A program made the translations under genes and the position numbers. A DNA stretch of 64,000 bases from Datnioides undecimradiatus (lineage: Eukaryota; Chordata; Actinopteri; Lobotiformes; Datnioididae): assembly GCA_008933995.1 (NCBI GenBank), contig WARS01000046.1, positions 310,001 through 374,000 of the forward strand. Direction: 5' to 3'. The stretch's first letter is position 1, and each line of letters begins with the position of its first letter. Shown one piece after another: positions 1-11,044 of the stretch. The notes under the pieces were generated by a model. The model worked only from the letters and a program-made list of their open reading frames with translations, did no database searches and had not been told where the DNA came from.

Positions 1-599
1 GAGACCTCTGCATGTAATGTAAAGTGTGAAGTGTCATAAGTGATCGATGAGTGAATCCTGGCGGGGAGAGTCTGTTAGAACGATAGCAGTGGTGGTGGAA
101 AACAACAACTCCCATGATCCCTGGCAGCAGAAAATGACATGTTGTGCATTTGAGGCTCAGATTTGATGTGGCATTGCAGTACAAGGTAAGATCAATACTC
201 CAGTAATGCGCTATATAAAAGCTATAATTACGTCTCTTTGAGGAAAGTTGCACCCTGTAGGTTAAAGATTAAGTCTAGTGTTAAAAAATAACATTTATGG
301 TCGATATGAAGGAGTCTGTGCGAGAAAATGTTTTTACACTGCATGTGTGTCTTAGTCGTGCGTTCAGCGCTCTGGTGGCTGCTGTGCATTGCTTTGCCAT
401 TTTAAGGGCTTTCTGAATCACAATAGCCGTGACTCGTTCGGAGCCTTGCTGACTCACTCGCTCTGAGCCTGTCAGTCAGCCCACTCCTATTAACATCCAG
501 AAACCAAGTGAAAAGAACAAAATGCTCTTATTCCTTCACCGCCCAGACCGGTGGATTTAACCAGCAAACTCGGTGACTCGGTCACTCTGGGCCACCAAC

Positions 600-853
600 T
601 GTAGTGCTTTACTCTCAAAAGTTCATCTGAGGTATTATTGAGGGTTTGTTGGTTCTGCACAGGAAATTGGGCTAACCCAACATAAATCCACCCATAGTGA
701 CACGATATGATTTTGAACGATGTAGCGGAGTGGAAGCAAATAGATGGAGAAGAAGACTGGACCAAGGATGGAGCCCTGTGGGACACCACAGGGGAGCATG
801 TTGATAACAGAGTCACTGAAAGATCTTTGGGATGAATATTTAAAGAGCGACAT
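600..853 (-). pseudogene. decayed LINE reverse transcriptase fragment (L2/Rex-like non-LTR element)
   Basis: On the minus strand one frame reads [20 protein letters not shown] (codons ending near 720), the classic non-LTR reverse transcriptase block that precedes the catalytic Y-A-D-D. The expected YADD position lies just beyond, where the frame is broken; only degraded sequence is seen there. The piece is a short, 5'-truncated and frameshifted remnant with no capacity to move. The exact clade is a guess from the [10 protein letters not shown]...FSIYLLPL wording common to fish L2 and Rex elements. Confidence 0.8.
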
Positions 854-1294
854 CTAAATTAGAACAAAGTGTCTCAAATGTGGATATTGAGATCTCCATT
901 TACTTCCACTTTATTTCCATCATGTTCAGTGACTGTGTTAAAGACCTCACAGTAGAGCTTCATGTACCTTTATGTTGCTGTGTTGTACGCCATTATCAAC
1001 ATGGACTCTCAGCATTTTAACCAAAAACACGTTCAATACATGCAGGGGACATATTATGGCAGCTGAAAGCTGTTTTAAACAGGTCCTGGGTGTCTTAAAA
1101 ACAAGCTTTTGTTATTTTTTGCAACAAAACTCTGAAGTCCAGCCTCTGAGGAGGGTCTGCAGTCTCTACCTTCATTATCTATGCTGAGTTCTGATTGGGC
1201 GGGGAGGCTATGATAATGAGGGGCTGCGCTGATTGGCTGCCTGAATGACGTATGGAGGGGGAGGGTGCAGAGCGGTGCAGGACCGGTATCCAAC

Positions 1295-1399
1295 ATGGCT
1301 ACCACTCCCGACGAACAGCCCGCGGCTGTACGCTATAGCTACGACCCAGAGTCTGACGGCGAACAGCGGAGGAAACGGTTGGAAAGAGTAAAAGAATGA
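1295..1399 (+). other. 34-codon ORF inside the piggyBac-like element, copy 1
   Basis: It starts ATG in a strong context (A at -3, G at +4) and reads [20 protein letters not shown], then an Arg/Lys-rich tail, and stops at TGA 1397-1399. The frame then stays open to a second TGA at 1502-1504. The copy at 11154-11258 has the same length and stop. Between the copies there are five codon differences in the 34 codons: three silent and two conservative (Thr/Ala, Val/Ile). It may be the start of a captured or transposon-borne gene; the acidic-tyrosine N-terminus faintly recalls fish P2X7-like C-terminal-domain proteins, but this is only an impression. Confidence 0.35.
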
Positions 1400-1524
1400 A
1401 ACGCAGCCACGGTCTCCTGTGGTCTTCTGGGGCTGGGACAGAATATCGGCATTTGTGTTGGTGTTTACAACCAACAACAGAGCAGTCTGCATGTCCGGCT
1501 CTGACCGACGACATTGCCACACAC

Positions 1525-1560
1525 CGCTAGCTTACCGCCGGAAACAGCGGTAAGCTAGCG
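1525..1560. repeat. perfect inverted repeat, 14-bp arms, 8-base loop
   Basis: The arms 1525-1538 (cgctagcttaccgc) and 1547-1560 (gcggtaagctagcg) are exact reverse complements with the loop cggaaaca. The sister copy of the element has the left arm but unrelated sequence in place of the right arm, so this hairpin is specific to copy 1. Confidence 0.9.
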
Positions 1561-1835
1561 AAACGCCCCCTCTCAGCGGTTTCACTCAGAGGAGGACGGC
1601 CTCTGTAAATCACTCCTGTGGTTACGTAACGACAGGAGCTGGATCTGAACGGCCTGTAGGAGCCCCATGTTACCAGAGGGTGGGCTGTAGAGACGATGCA
1701 GGACCTGTCTGCCTTCCTCACTCTCAGTTGGTTCAGCTGAGGGGGGACTGAAAACGTGTTTTTCATAATATGTCCCCTTTAACACAGCCATCACCCACGA
1801 TACAGGAAAACCTACTCTCTGAGTAGGTCTCTGAA

Positions 1836-2060
1836 GGGGATATGGCAGCTTTATTGATCCTAGAGTGGGAAATTACATCAGTGAAGCATCTGATTCACAA
1901 AAGGACGTTGCAGTGATGTGTCTAAACAAATACAAGAATTAAAAAAAACATTAATAGATACATAAGAGTGCTAAAAACAGGCCAAGATAGAATTGGTTGT
2001 ATTATCAGTCAGTCAGTACACGCATATGTATACAAACACACGTACACTATATAGGAAGTG
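1836..2060 (-). mobile_element. probable LINE 3' tail (fish non-LTR element)
   Basis: The sequence begins near tttattgatcctagagtggg and runs into an A-rich stretch with acaagaattaaaaaaaac. This resembles the reverse complement of the common fish LINE 3' end that reads tttattgatccc...gggaaatt. It lies just after the piggyBac-like element. No coding part remains. Family assignment needs a repeat library. Confidence 0.4.
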
Positions 2061-3416
2061 GATAATTAAAACCTCCAGTAATCATAATAACTAAACCACT
2101 TTGCGTGGTTGCTTGCTGCCGTCTGTAAAGCTCTTTGGATAACAGTGCTGAGTAAGTGCACAATGCATTTCCATTAAACAAAATTAAAAATATAAATGGC
2201 CGAGTGGGTAGTGCACACTGAATGTTTAAGGTTTTACAGCTGCCAATCTACGCGTGTCCCCTGTCACGCTGTCACGTTGTTTTGACGTTATCGTTTCATA
2301 CGTTGTAAAAGACCCGCTGGATTGTCTAGCTGTTTTAGTTGCTGCACCCAGTTAGTCTGTTCCACCCAATTTACTAATGTTTATTTGTCAGAAATCACAA
2401 TGAGTCAATATTTCGAGTCAGTATTACTGATTGCCACCCCTACATTATTGCATTATTATAGCTGATTATCTTGTCATAGCCCGGTCCAACTTAATATCTT
2501 TAAATGATGGCTACCATCACTGATAAGCCATCCTTGTGTAACATTTACCACTCTTACGTTTACGCTATAAAGCTTATCTGCTTTATTATGGCCTTTTGGG
2601 TGTGGTCTGATCTGATTTGACTGAGCGTTGCCTGCCGACATCAACAAACAACCCGCAGCATGTGATCGCATTTTGAATTCAGATATCGCTAATTCCTGAT
2701 TGGTGCACTGAAGCATGTGACATCACATTTGTCTAGCCAAGGCTAACCGACTTGAAACTAGCAGAGATTAAATATCACAGGTAATGTGTTTCCATTGGCG
2801 CTAAAAACCAGTCCGCACAGTGGCAAAAACACAGATGAATGCATGGAAACTGGCAGCAGAGACCACCTGCTGCACGGCCATTGGTGGCTCATGGAAAGAG
2901 CAACCTTCCTCTGCTGCTGTGGGGAGGCAGAGTGGAGGATGCTTCACCATAGACCAGTAAAACATGCAGCGTGCACTTAAGAAGCTAAACCATCACGGGA
3001 AGTGGAGCTAGCTGCGGCCATTCATTGCACTGAAACCTGTCCCGACGCATGCATCTATTGGACTATGAAGCATCTCGTGTGTGAAGTGCTCCTGTGAGAC
3101 TCTCATGCTATATTGGATTTTAACATACCAGCAGCATCTTTTGCAAAGCTATTGCTCAATTGCTTTATGCATTAGACTGCTGCAGTGTGGACAGGCCCAA
3201 ATAGTATTGGGTGTGGAACAGCGCCCCCTGCAGCACAAAGGTCAGTAAAGCTCAGCAGTGAAGGACGCAACCCCATAAAGTCCTTTACATGCAGGTTTGA
3301 TTGATATACAACACTCCTACAAGGCTCTGTTTAGTTGAACACGTCATTACAGTGTTAAATTATAAAGTGACGCCATCCTTCATTTGTTTTCCTGTGACCG
3401 CCTGCAAGACAAGCAA

Positions 3417-3476
3417 GGGGGGGGGGGGGGTTCCCTCTTGAAATTCAAGGCAAAACAGTTTTTTAGTGCCCCCCCC
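3417..3476. repeat. G14 run followed by C8 run
   Basis: Fourteen G (3417-3430) and eight C (3469-3476) are 38 bases apart and could pair in single-stranded DNA or RNA. The G run could also form a quadruplex between strands. Eight A follow the C run. Confidence 0.9.
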
Positions 3477-3503
3477 AAAAAAAAGGTTTTCTTATCACGA
3501 CCT

Positions 3504-3752
3504 CGTGATTGAAAACAAGACCACTGACCTCAGACTGATCCACCTCAGGGTCAGGCAATCACGCAGGATATGCACTGGTCTTGTTTTTAATAATGAAGCT
3601 GCAAAAATAAGGGATTTTTTTTTTTTTCACCTTAAAAAGGCCTTATTATCTGGGCTGCGTGATTGAAAACAGGACCACTGACCCCGCGCTGATCTACCTC
3701 AGGGTCAGACAATCAGACACATGCGCCGGTGTTATTTTTAATAATGCGGCTG
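3504..3752 (+). repeat. local tandem duplication, unit spacing 154 bp
   Basis: The block from 3504 (cgtgattgaaaacaagacc) reappears at 3658 (cgtgattgaaaacaggacc). Both continue with ccactgac, then cacctcagggtcag or tacctcagggtcag, and end with tttttaataatg plus a Gly/Ala-type gc-rich end. About 95 bases of each unit align with scattered differences. A long T run (near 3616-3628) and non-matching sequence lie between. The divergence suggests an old duplication. Confidence 0.85.
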
Positions 3753-5322
3753 TTTTAAACTTTAGTGCTGTCCAATCAAAAGAGTCTGCCCTTAAACCCC
3801 TCAGGGAAATCGGTTCCTTTCCTCGTGGATAGTACTGGTCCGTCTGTGCATCTGGAGCACCTGCTCGTGTTTCATCGCTGTCAGACTGAAGAGGTTCTTC
3901 CTCCATTCATTATTTGTGTTGTTTATAGGACGCTGGATCATTTGGACTAAACAGAATAACAAGTAGCATTAAAAAGTTCTGACTCTTAGACACCTGCACA
4001 TACTGTTACTAGATGCTCGTTATGACAAATCTTCCCTGTACATCTGTATTTTCCACCAAGTCGGTTGGACAATGCAACTCTAATACTCTTTGTTTGTATA
4101 TATCACTGATAAGTAGACACTGATAAATTGCAGGAAGGTCCAAAATATTCTATAGTTCATCCTGAGGTCAGTATTAACACCAAAAGTATTCATTGTTTTT
4201 GACTGAGCGCAGGTAATCATGAGGTTTAAGTGTCTGAATGCAAATCTGGCTCGGTGGAAACCTCGCAAACCCCGAGAGCGGGAAACTTGGCTTCACCTCC
4301 GCTCAGACACAGACAGTCACAGTGAGCCGGTGTGATTACATGTCCACAGTGGACAGGTGTCGCGTGGGCTCGGCTTCGATAATTTGCACAGGTGTCAATC
4401 TATCACGTGTGACGTCTAATGAATGAGAGATAAGGCGGTTCTTCTGTCGAATGTAGTGTTTTCTTTCCTGAAACGGAGCATGCAAACAGTAAAACGTGGT
4501 TTGGTTTCATGTGTAAAGTTTTCCGATTTGCATAAAATCATAGAAAGCGTAGGAACAGAGTGAAACTCATTCTTTAATTGTGAGAAATATGCTAATTGGG
4601 GTATTTTAAACTATGCAGGCCTCTCTGTTTTGTACTAAAGATGCTTATGTTCTGCAAAGTGTTGAGATGGATTGCAAATACGCAGCAGCAAAGGCTCAAT
4701 CATTTCCTAAAACAGCTGTGCATTCGAGTTTTCTGCAAACATTACTCAAACAGGAGTAAAGAGTGCATATGTTAGGTGCTACGTTCAGCTGCAGATGAAT
4801 CTAATTCAATGCACACTGACCGTTCATCAGCTGATGCTTGTATTTCTTTTTCTGGGGCAACAGTGGAGCTCTGCAGCACAGAGGACACGTTCTACATTTT
4901 TGACATTGTGTTGACAGTAACAAAAAAGAAAAATAGCCCTCTGAATCATCGACACTCCTTCACCCCGGCACCGTGTCATGACTCTGTGGCTCTTCACACG
5001 CTCCGAAACGCATTCAGCGCCGGTCTAATCACCTGCGCCGCCGTCATGCAAACATTCCCCGAGCATTCCTGGAGTGCAGCCCTCTTGAAAAACAAAGCCA
5101 CGCTTTCCAACCCCTCTTGATCTTCACAAGCTAATGAAAGCTAGAATCCCTCAGCCCTTTTCCCTGTTGCTAAAAGCCTCTTTGTTGTCATGGCAACCAT
5201 CACTCGTCAACCCCCGTCCCCCCCCTCCCCGTCTGAATTGTTTGGATGCCTTTATGCTACTCACTCTGCTATTGGTGGCTCTGCGCGTGTGTGCTGGTGC
5301 AGAGCTTCACACATGATTTAAT

Positions 5323-5337
5323 TATATATATATATAT
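5323..5337. repeat. (TA)n microsatellite
   Basis: Simple alternating TA tract in non-coding sequence. Confidence 0.9.
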
Positions 5338-7521
5338 GTTTTAATATGTCAGCGGTAAAATCTCCACTAAGCAATACAGACGTTTTTGTTAACGCTGACC
5401 ACCTATCCAGTAAAGTGGAACAAAAAGCTGTCGCAGTCTTTATCGTTGCCAGAGTTTTAGAGAAGATGAAGATTACGCTCTTAGTGCAAACACAGTCTGA
5501 CACGCGTGACCCAAAGCTGCGCGGGAACGCTCAGACGGGAGCGGGAACAGTTGTTTTTGCCAGAACTAGAGGCCTAAACAGTTGTTTTTACCCTGGTTTG
5601 TGTTTGGTTGTGATTATCTCTAACTACCACGGAGAAGGCAGCTGAATGAGAATAGATTAGAAAGAGAAAATAAGAGTTTTCTTCTGTGGCATCAAACAAG
5701 CTGGGCGTGAAAGCACCCTGGGATGGACAGCAGAGTGGAGGAGACCTTTGTTTTGTTCCAGGCTCAGTAATGACGAGGCTCCCCTCAGTAATATAGAGCC
5801 TCGCGGTGCGGTTGGACGTTACGTACGGTGTTCGCACCCAAATGAAGCCTCTAATTGATCTTTGTAGATGCACGGCCTGCGGGCGTTTCATACCGCAGCC
5901 CAGATATGTGCAGACCGTTAATTAAAGTAATTGTTTTCATTTGTGCAGAGCGGCGTAGGTACAAATTGTGTCTTTGCTCGTAGCACGCGGGTAGAACGTG
6001 CAAACCCTCAAACCTGCAAACCTAAAACGGGAAAGGATTCATGTTTATCACCTTTACTTTACTTTAATGATTTTATGACAATATAGGCTCACCCGACTGT
6101 CAATGATACGAGCCCCCCCTCCCTCCCTGAAATGGTATGTCCGTGAGGCTGACCATTTGCATCCTACCTCAGGCATGACTAATCAATCATTAGCACGATC
6201 ATCCGTCAGACTGGCAAGCAGATTGCAGTTTGTGATTGGTTTATACACAAGCCCTCTGATGCATGAGGGCGCATCATCAAGGGAGCAATCATCTGTCATA
6301 AATGGGTGTTTCGGCGTACGTCTTTCAACCCTCCGGTGAAGTGAGTTGTAGTCCTTGTCGGCGTGAGCGACCTGAGCTCTCAGGTGAGATGGATCGTAGC
6401 GCGTCTGAGACCTTGCAGCCTCTGTGCTCGCCTTCATGTCCTCGCGTTGAAACAGAAAAAGGTCGTAACGAGCCTGAAATAACACGCAGGAATGAAATGA
6501 TACTGGACCATTCAGGCGCTTTATTTTATTAAAACAGCAATTTATACAAAATGAGTTGCCCCGCTGCACTACTTTGTGTTGTTAATTAGCCTTTTTGCAT
6601 CACCCACATCGGGGTGTTTGGCGTCCTCTTGAGCGAACTGAGCATTTGCAATTGCACCAACCGAGCTATTCAAATGATCACTGACAGTAACGCCTTGTTC
6701 ACCATACATTATTGTTAGCTAATTAGAAGCACCCCCCCCAACAAATTAGTCAAAGTTAGGTCCTGTGATCTGTTGCTATTGGACTTTGAAGACGGCTGCA
6801 GGTTCCTGAAAGCTGTTTATAGCTGGAACCATCCTGGGAAGCAACGTTATGACATAAACCAGACACTTTTGTTTTATAGGTTTTACAAATAAAAGCAGAA
6901 TTAGCACCTATTTTAATAAGTAACTGATACTTTACGTCAACAAAAATGCCAAAAACTCAGTGTCTCCAGTGTCCGGGAAGTGTTTTATGGCTGGATCAGC
7001 TACCCAACAGGCCTCTACGTACGCTGAACACATAGGTTCCCAGCAACAAGACTGGATGCGAGCCTGAGCTGAACCCCCGTGAGCTCTTCTAGCTTTCCAT
7101 TACCGCTGCGCTCATCCAGTGCAGCACTGCTCACTCGGTCCTCTTCTTGGTTTTTCCAATTGTGCACCTCAGGGTGACGAAGGTCATCACTCATTGCCAG
7201 TCAGGGCCCTCAACCGTCCCAGCATGCCACTCTCAGGTGTTGTAGCCCTTACCATGCCTGGTGTGTGTTGCCTGTGTCACCCTCTTGAAGCATAGAAAAC
7301 AATATAAATAATAAACAACAACTGGTGGCAGTCACACTAATGTGGATATTTGCTTGTTTGGACAAAGCAGGCAATGTGATTATGTCGACTGTGATGGCGT
7401 TTTTTACTATTTCCTGTTGGTTTATAGATCAAATGAATACTTTTTAAAAATAATCAATAAATAAACTGATAATCAATGTTAGTTTAATGAGAATTTTAGG
7501 TTTAATTTTAGTTTCAGTTGC

Positions 7522-7542
7522 TTTTTTTTTTAAAAAAAAAAA
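7522..7542. repeat. T10A11 tract
   Basis: Ten T followed by eleven A, a self-complementary low-complexity tract in AT-rich intron-like sequence. Confidence 0.9.
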
Positions 7543-10500
7543 GTAGTTAGTTTGAAGTCACATTTTAGTGTTTTGTTGGTTTTTAGTTAAGATTGAGCCT
7601 TTTTAGCAAAACTGTTCAAGTTAAATTATTAAATTATGAATCTCTCAGACGGTTTAATGAGACTGGATTGGATTGTTGCTGAAGGATATTGGTGCTGGCT
7701 GTAAAGAGTCAATGGAAAGCGAAGATACTGAACTGCGTGTTTGGTCATTTAGGCTCAGAATGAGTCACTGACTTACAGCACTTCATCCAGCCACAAATAA
7801 TGGCGGTGATTCATTATTGGTTATGAAACACTGATGGCGTTTGATGTTCTGACAAAACAAACTTTATATGTACAGTGGTTTTCTAAAGCCTGTGTCGCCT
7901 TTCACTCAGTAGAACGCAAATGAATTATGTTTTTGAATCAGAGGAACTCAAATGATCCTTAAGAAGGAGCGAGATCTGTAAGTCGGCTCTGTTAAACAAA
8001 CTGTAAACATGCATGTAGGCAGTGAGAGGCTGTAGATGCATTTGAAAGATAAATAAAAACAAAGAAAACAAGCAGCGTTTTCAGATATTTACTGTGATTA
8101 GGGCTGTCGCCGCGGAGGGATTTACCCTGCTGTGTTTTCAGGAGGGCCCAGCGGCGCGGCGTGCCGCATTAACGCCAGTTTTTTAGCAAATTACTTCGTA
8201 ATGAGCGCGGCAGAATAACGTTTCATCTGCACCTGCACTCTGTGTCCTGCCGCCTCCCGGGTCCGCCTGCGAGTGATGCAAACACCACAGCTGTGGCAGA
8301 TTGGGATAGTTAGTGGACCAGTCAGCACCTTCTGCTAAAAGACCGTTTCCAGTCAGGGAGTTTCAGAGCAACTGAGTTGGCAGTTGTGTGATGCTGTAAT
8401 CCTCTGCGTGTTTTCTAATCTGAGGGTGCTACGGTGCTCCTTGGAGATATGGAGTGCTCAGTGCTCTGGGATGCTACTCCTTTAATTTGCTTGCACATAT
8501 TTATAGTGCACGCCTGTCCATGATGTCAGGTGCGGTCCTCTGTGCTTATCAGTTGCAATGTATGTTGATTAGAGCAGTTATCGTGAAAGGCCTAACTTAA
8601 GTTGTCCACCGACCGCCACATTTCCTTCATTACGTTGTAAAATTTGGTTCTGGAAACCACAAATGTTGCCGATATAAATAAATAAATACAGATAAATAAA
8701 CGTTAGCTGCACCCCTTGGATGAAAAAGATGCCAGTTAATTTCCGTTGAGAGCAGTTAAACATTCCAGATGACCTCCGATTGGACAGTCAGTCCTCACCT
8801 CGCTCGATAAAAGACGCCTATCAAAGAGACAAACTGGAAGCAGACCGGGCTCTCTGTTGCTTTGTTTCAAACGGAGAGAGGTCAGGAGGCCTGACAGACT
8901 CTCAGCCTCTCGCCGTGCTGCTGTCAGGATGACTGAGTAGAGTTGTCAGTCAGACCGGAGTCCGGGCAACTGCCCAGCACATCAGGAGAGCGAAGCAGCT
9001 GCTTAAAAGAAGAAGGATGTGTTCCACAAGGACAAACACGCACGGCGCACCAGACAGCACGCGCAACTTAGCACTGCCACTTGTGTGTGTCGGCACAAGA
9101 GCGCCCGCCATTAGAAACTGAAATGGCACTTTGTGAAAAGCTGAACCGGGGTTTGGTTGGAGCAGCCTTTTAAATGTGTTAGGAGAAAAGAAAACAGTTT
9201 TATACTTTAAAACACCTGCACGACCTTAAGCACGAGTGTATTTGCAGACGGCAGCTGAATATGTTGTGAGTCGACGCCATTAAGATAGAAATAGAAGCAG
9301 CTGATTAAGCCAAACCATGTTTTATTGCTGTGCTTGTCTTAGGACCGCCCCCTTTCTTAGGCTATTAGCTGACTAATGGGTCGCTACAGGCCTGGGAAAC
9401 TAAGAAACCACCTTATACGGGCTTTCAGATGGTAATTGGTAATTAGTCTTTACATGATGCAGATTATCCCACAATATTTCCAAATATCCAGAGTGTTAGT
9501 GTTGTATTCTGCTGCCAGATGAGAGTCTGGGGCACGCTGCAGTAAAACCACTTCAGGATCTGAGGACTGCATTTAGAGAAACCCTGTGGTTGGACATTAC
9601 ATACGCTTATTTGTTTCCTTGTTGCGAGTCAGATGAGGACATCAATACCACCCTCATGTCTGCGCATTAAAGCCCGAGCCGGGGGGGGAGGCTGGGGCCG
9701 AGCCGTGCCGTCTGTCGCATGTTGATGTCGCTCGTTTCGTCCGCACGCAGGTAGAAATGGAAATGCGCAGCGACTCGTTGTCTCTGTGGGGTCAGATAAA
9801 CAGATAAACGTGTTTGTCGCAGACCCGCTGTGTCCTTGCAGCCGACGCGTGATGTGTGTACGATCAAACGTGCCAGAGTCGGGGCAGCGCGGGGCACGTG
9901 GAGGGGGTGTGTTGACAGTCAGCTGCACCGAAGACAGATGTGGAGATGGGCTCAGGAGAGCAGCGCCAGGTGTCACAGCTGGTGTTTGTTGTCTAAACGC
10001 TGGTTCCTCTTTGGATGCAGGAGAAGTCTGCCACACAGGACAGGATCTCTGCTTCTATGTTCACGTTAAGGCGCGTGAGCACGGAAAACACGAGACGTTA
10101 CCCGTGAGCCTCGAGCAGCAGAGACACGGACCTGCTGACGGCGGGTCAAACGAGAACATGCAGGCGTCCTCCTGCTATCGCTGGCATGAGGAAAGGCCTC
10201 TTTGATAGTTTTAAAAGACCAGTTTTGCCAAATTAGCAGCAAGCAGACAATAAAGCTTAACTAGACTGTTTTGATTGGTGCTTCACACCGGGGACACATG
10301 CACGGGACCTTTCTAATAACCACTTAAACGCAGTCTAAATTCAGATAAGCTCTGGTGCCGATGGGAGGAGATGCTGTATCGAAGGTGGGTTACCAACCTC
10401 GTGCCTTTGGGAGATTAATGATTATTCCACCTGTATAATTCCTTCAAAAAAGAAAACTTACTGATAAAACTGTGGCCGGGAAGTTAAAAACTCACTGATT

Positions 10501-10921
10501 CACGATCAAGAGATTGCGCTCAGCTCTTCTTCTCTGCACGTATCGGACCGTAGGAGACAAGGAGTGTTCGCCGGAGCTGAGCAGCCTGCCTGGGTCTGGT
10601 GTCATTACCAGCAGCTGAAAATGAAGCATGAAGCTTTCCCCAAGGCTTCCTACTTAACAAAGCTTCCAATTGGCCACGGCGAGCTACTGGAGAAAAATAG
10701 TTTTGACTGATCCAGCACCCGCAGACACACAAGGCGAGGGGAAATAACTCAACCGACGTCCAAATGGGGTTTATTGTCTGCGTGGTGCTGCCCTGCTGTA
10801 CGGTGCGCACTGCTGTACTGTACTCACTGCTGCTGCATCTCATAATGCAGGGACTCTCTGTAATTTTGATGTCTTGTTTGTTTGCTTGTTTGTGTGTGTG
10901 TGTGCATGTTTGTTTCTGCAG

Positions 10922-11044
10922 ACTGCTCAGCGTGCTCTGCTGTAATCTGGACTCCTTTCTGCTGCTGGAGAGCCAGTACAACATCTGCTCCATGCTGCAG
11001 CAGAGTCAGAGGGAGAACGTCGCCGAGCTGGGCGCCAATGAGGG
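10922..11044 (+). CDS. tbc1d32: tbc1d32 exon A (first exon visible)
   Basis: The acceptor is ctgcag ending at 10921 and the donor is gtaaga at 11045. The first base completes a codon begun in an upstream exon that I could not find in the window. The peptide starts [19 protein letters not shown], continues with a polar stretch rich in Gln and Glu, and ends NEG, with the last codon split 2+1. The leucine-rich helical start and acidic end fit the region of TBC1D32 just before its TBC-like part. A UG-rich tract lies immediately upstream of the acceptor. A truncated copy of a mobile element begins about 37 bases after the donor. Confidence 0.9.

Larger units (their letters stand above)
1044..1780 (+). 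mobile_element. piggyBac-like non-autonomous element, copy 1, with both terminal repeats
   Basis: The left end (1045-1058) reads ggggacatattatg. The right end (1764-1780) is its inverted match, cataatatgtcccc followed by ttt. On the right, TTAA (1779-1782) follows directly, as expected for a piggyBac target; a clear TTAA is not seen on the left. Positions 1224-1780 are shared with copy 2 at 11082-11663, with a few scattered differences. Inside are a short ORF (1295-1399) and a perfect hairpin (1525-1560) present only in this copy. There is no transposase. Confidence 0.65.
1..10921 (+). other. non-coding DNA upstream of the first visible exon, probably a tbc1d32 intron
   Basis: I find no exon here that looks like TBC1D32 or any other protein, so the exon that precedes 10922 lies before the window. 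Contents: a LINE reverse transcriptase remnant near 600-853, a piggyBac-like short element (1044-1780), a LINE-like tail (about 1836-2060), a run of 14 G (3417-3430) followed by a run of 8 C (3469-3476), a tandem duplication (3504-3752), a (TA)n tract (5323-5337) and a T10A11 tract (7522-7542). The rest is unremarkable intron-like sequence with stops in all frames. Confidence 0.7.

Noticed and set aside
6183..6569. A 128-codon open frame on the minus strand
   Set aside because: No resemblance to known proteins and no promoter, start context or neighbouring exon that would support it.
9786..10205. A 139-codon open frame on the + strand before exon A
   Set aside because: No protein resemblance, Cys/Arg-rich composition typical of chance GC-rich frames, and no splice borders that would give the phase needed for exon A.
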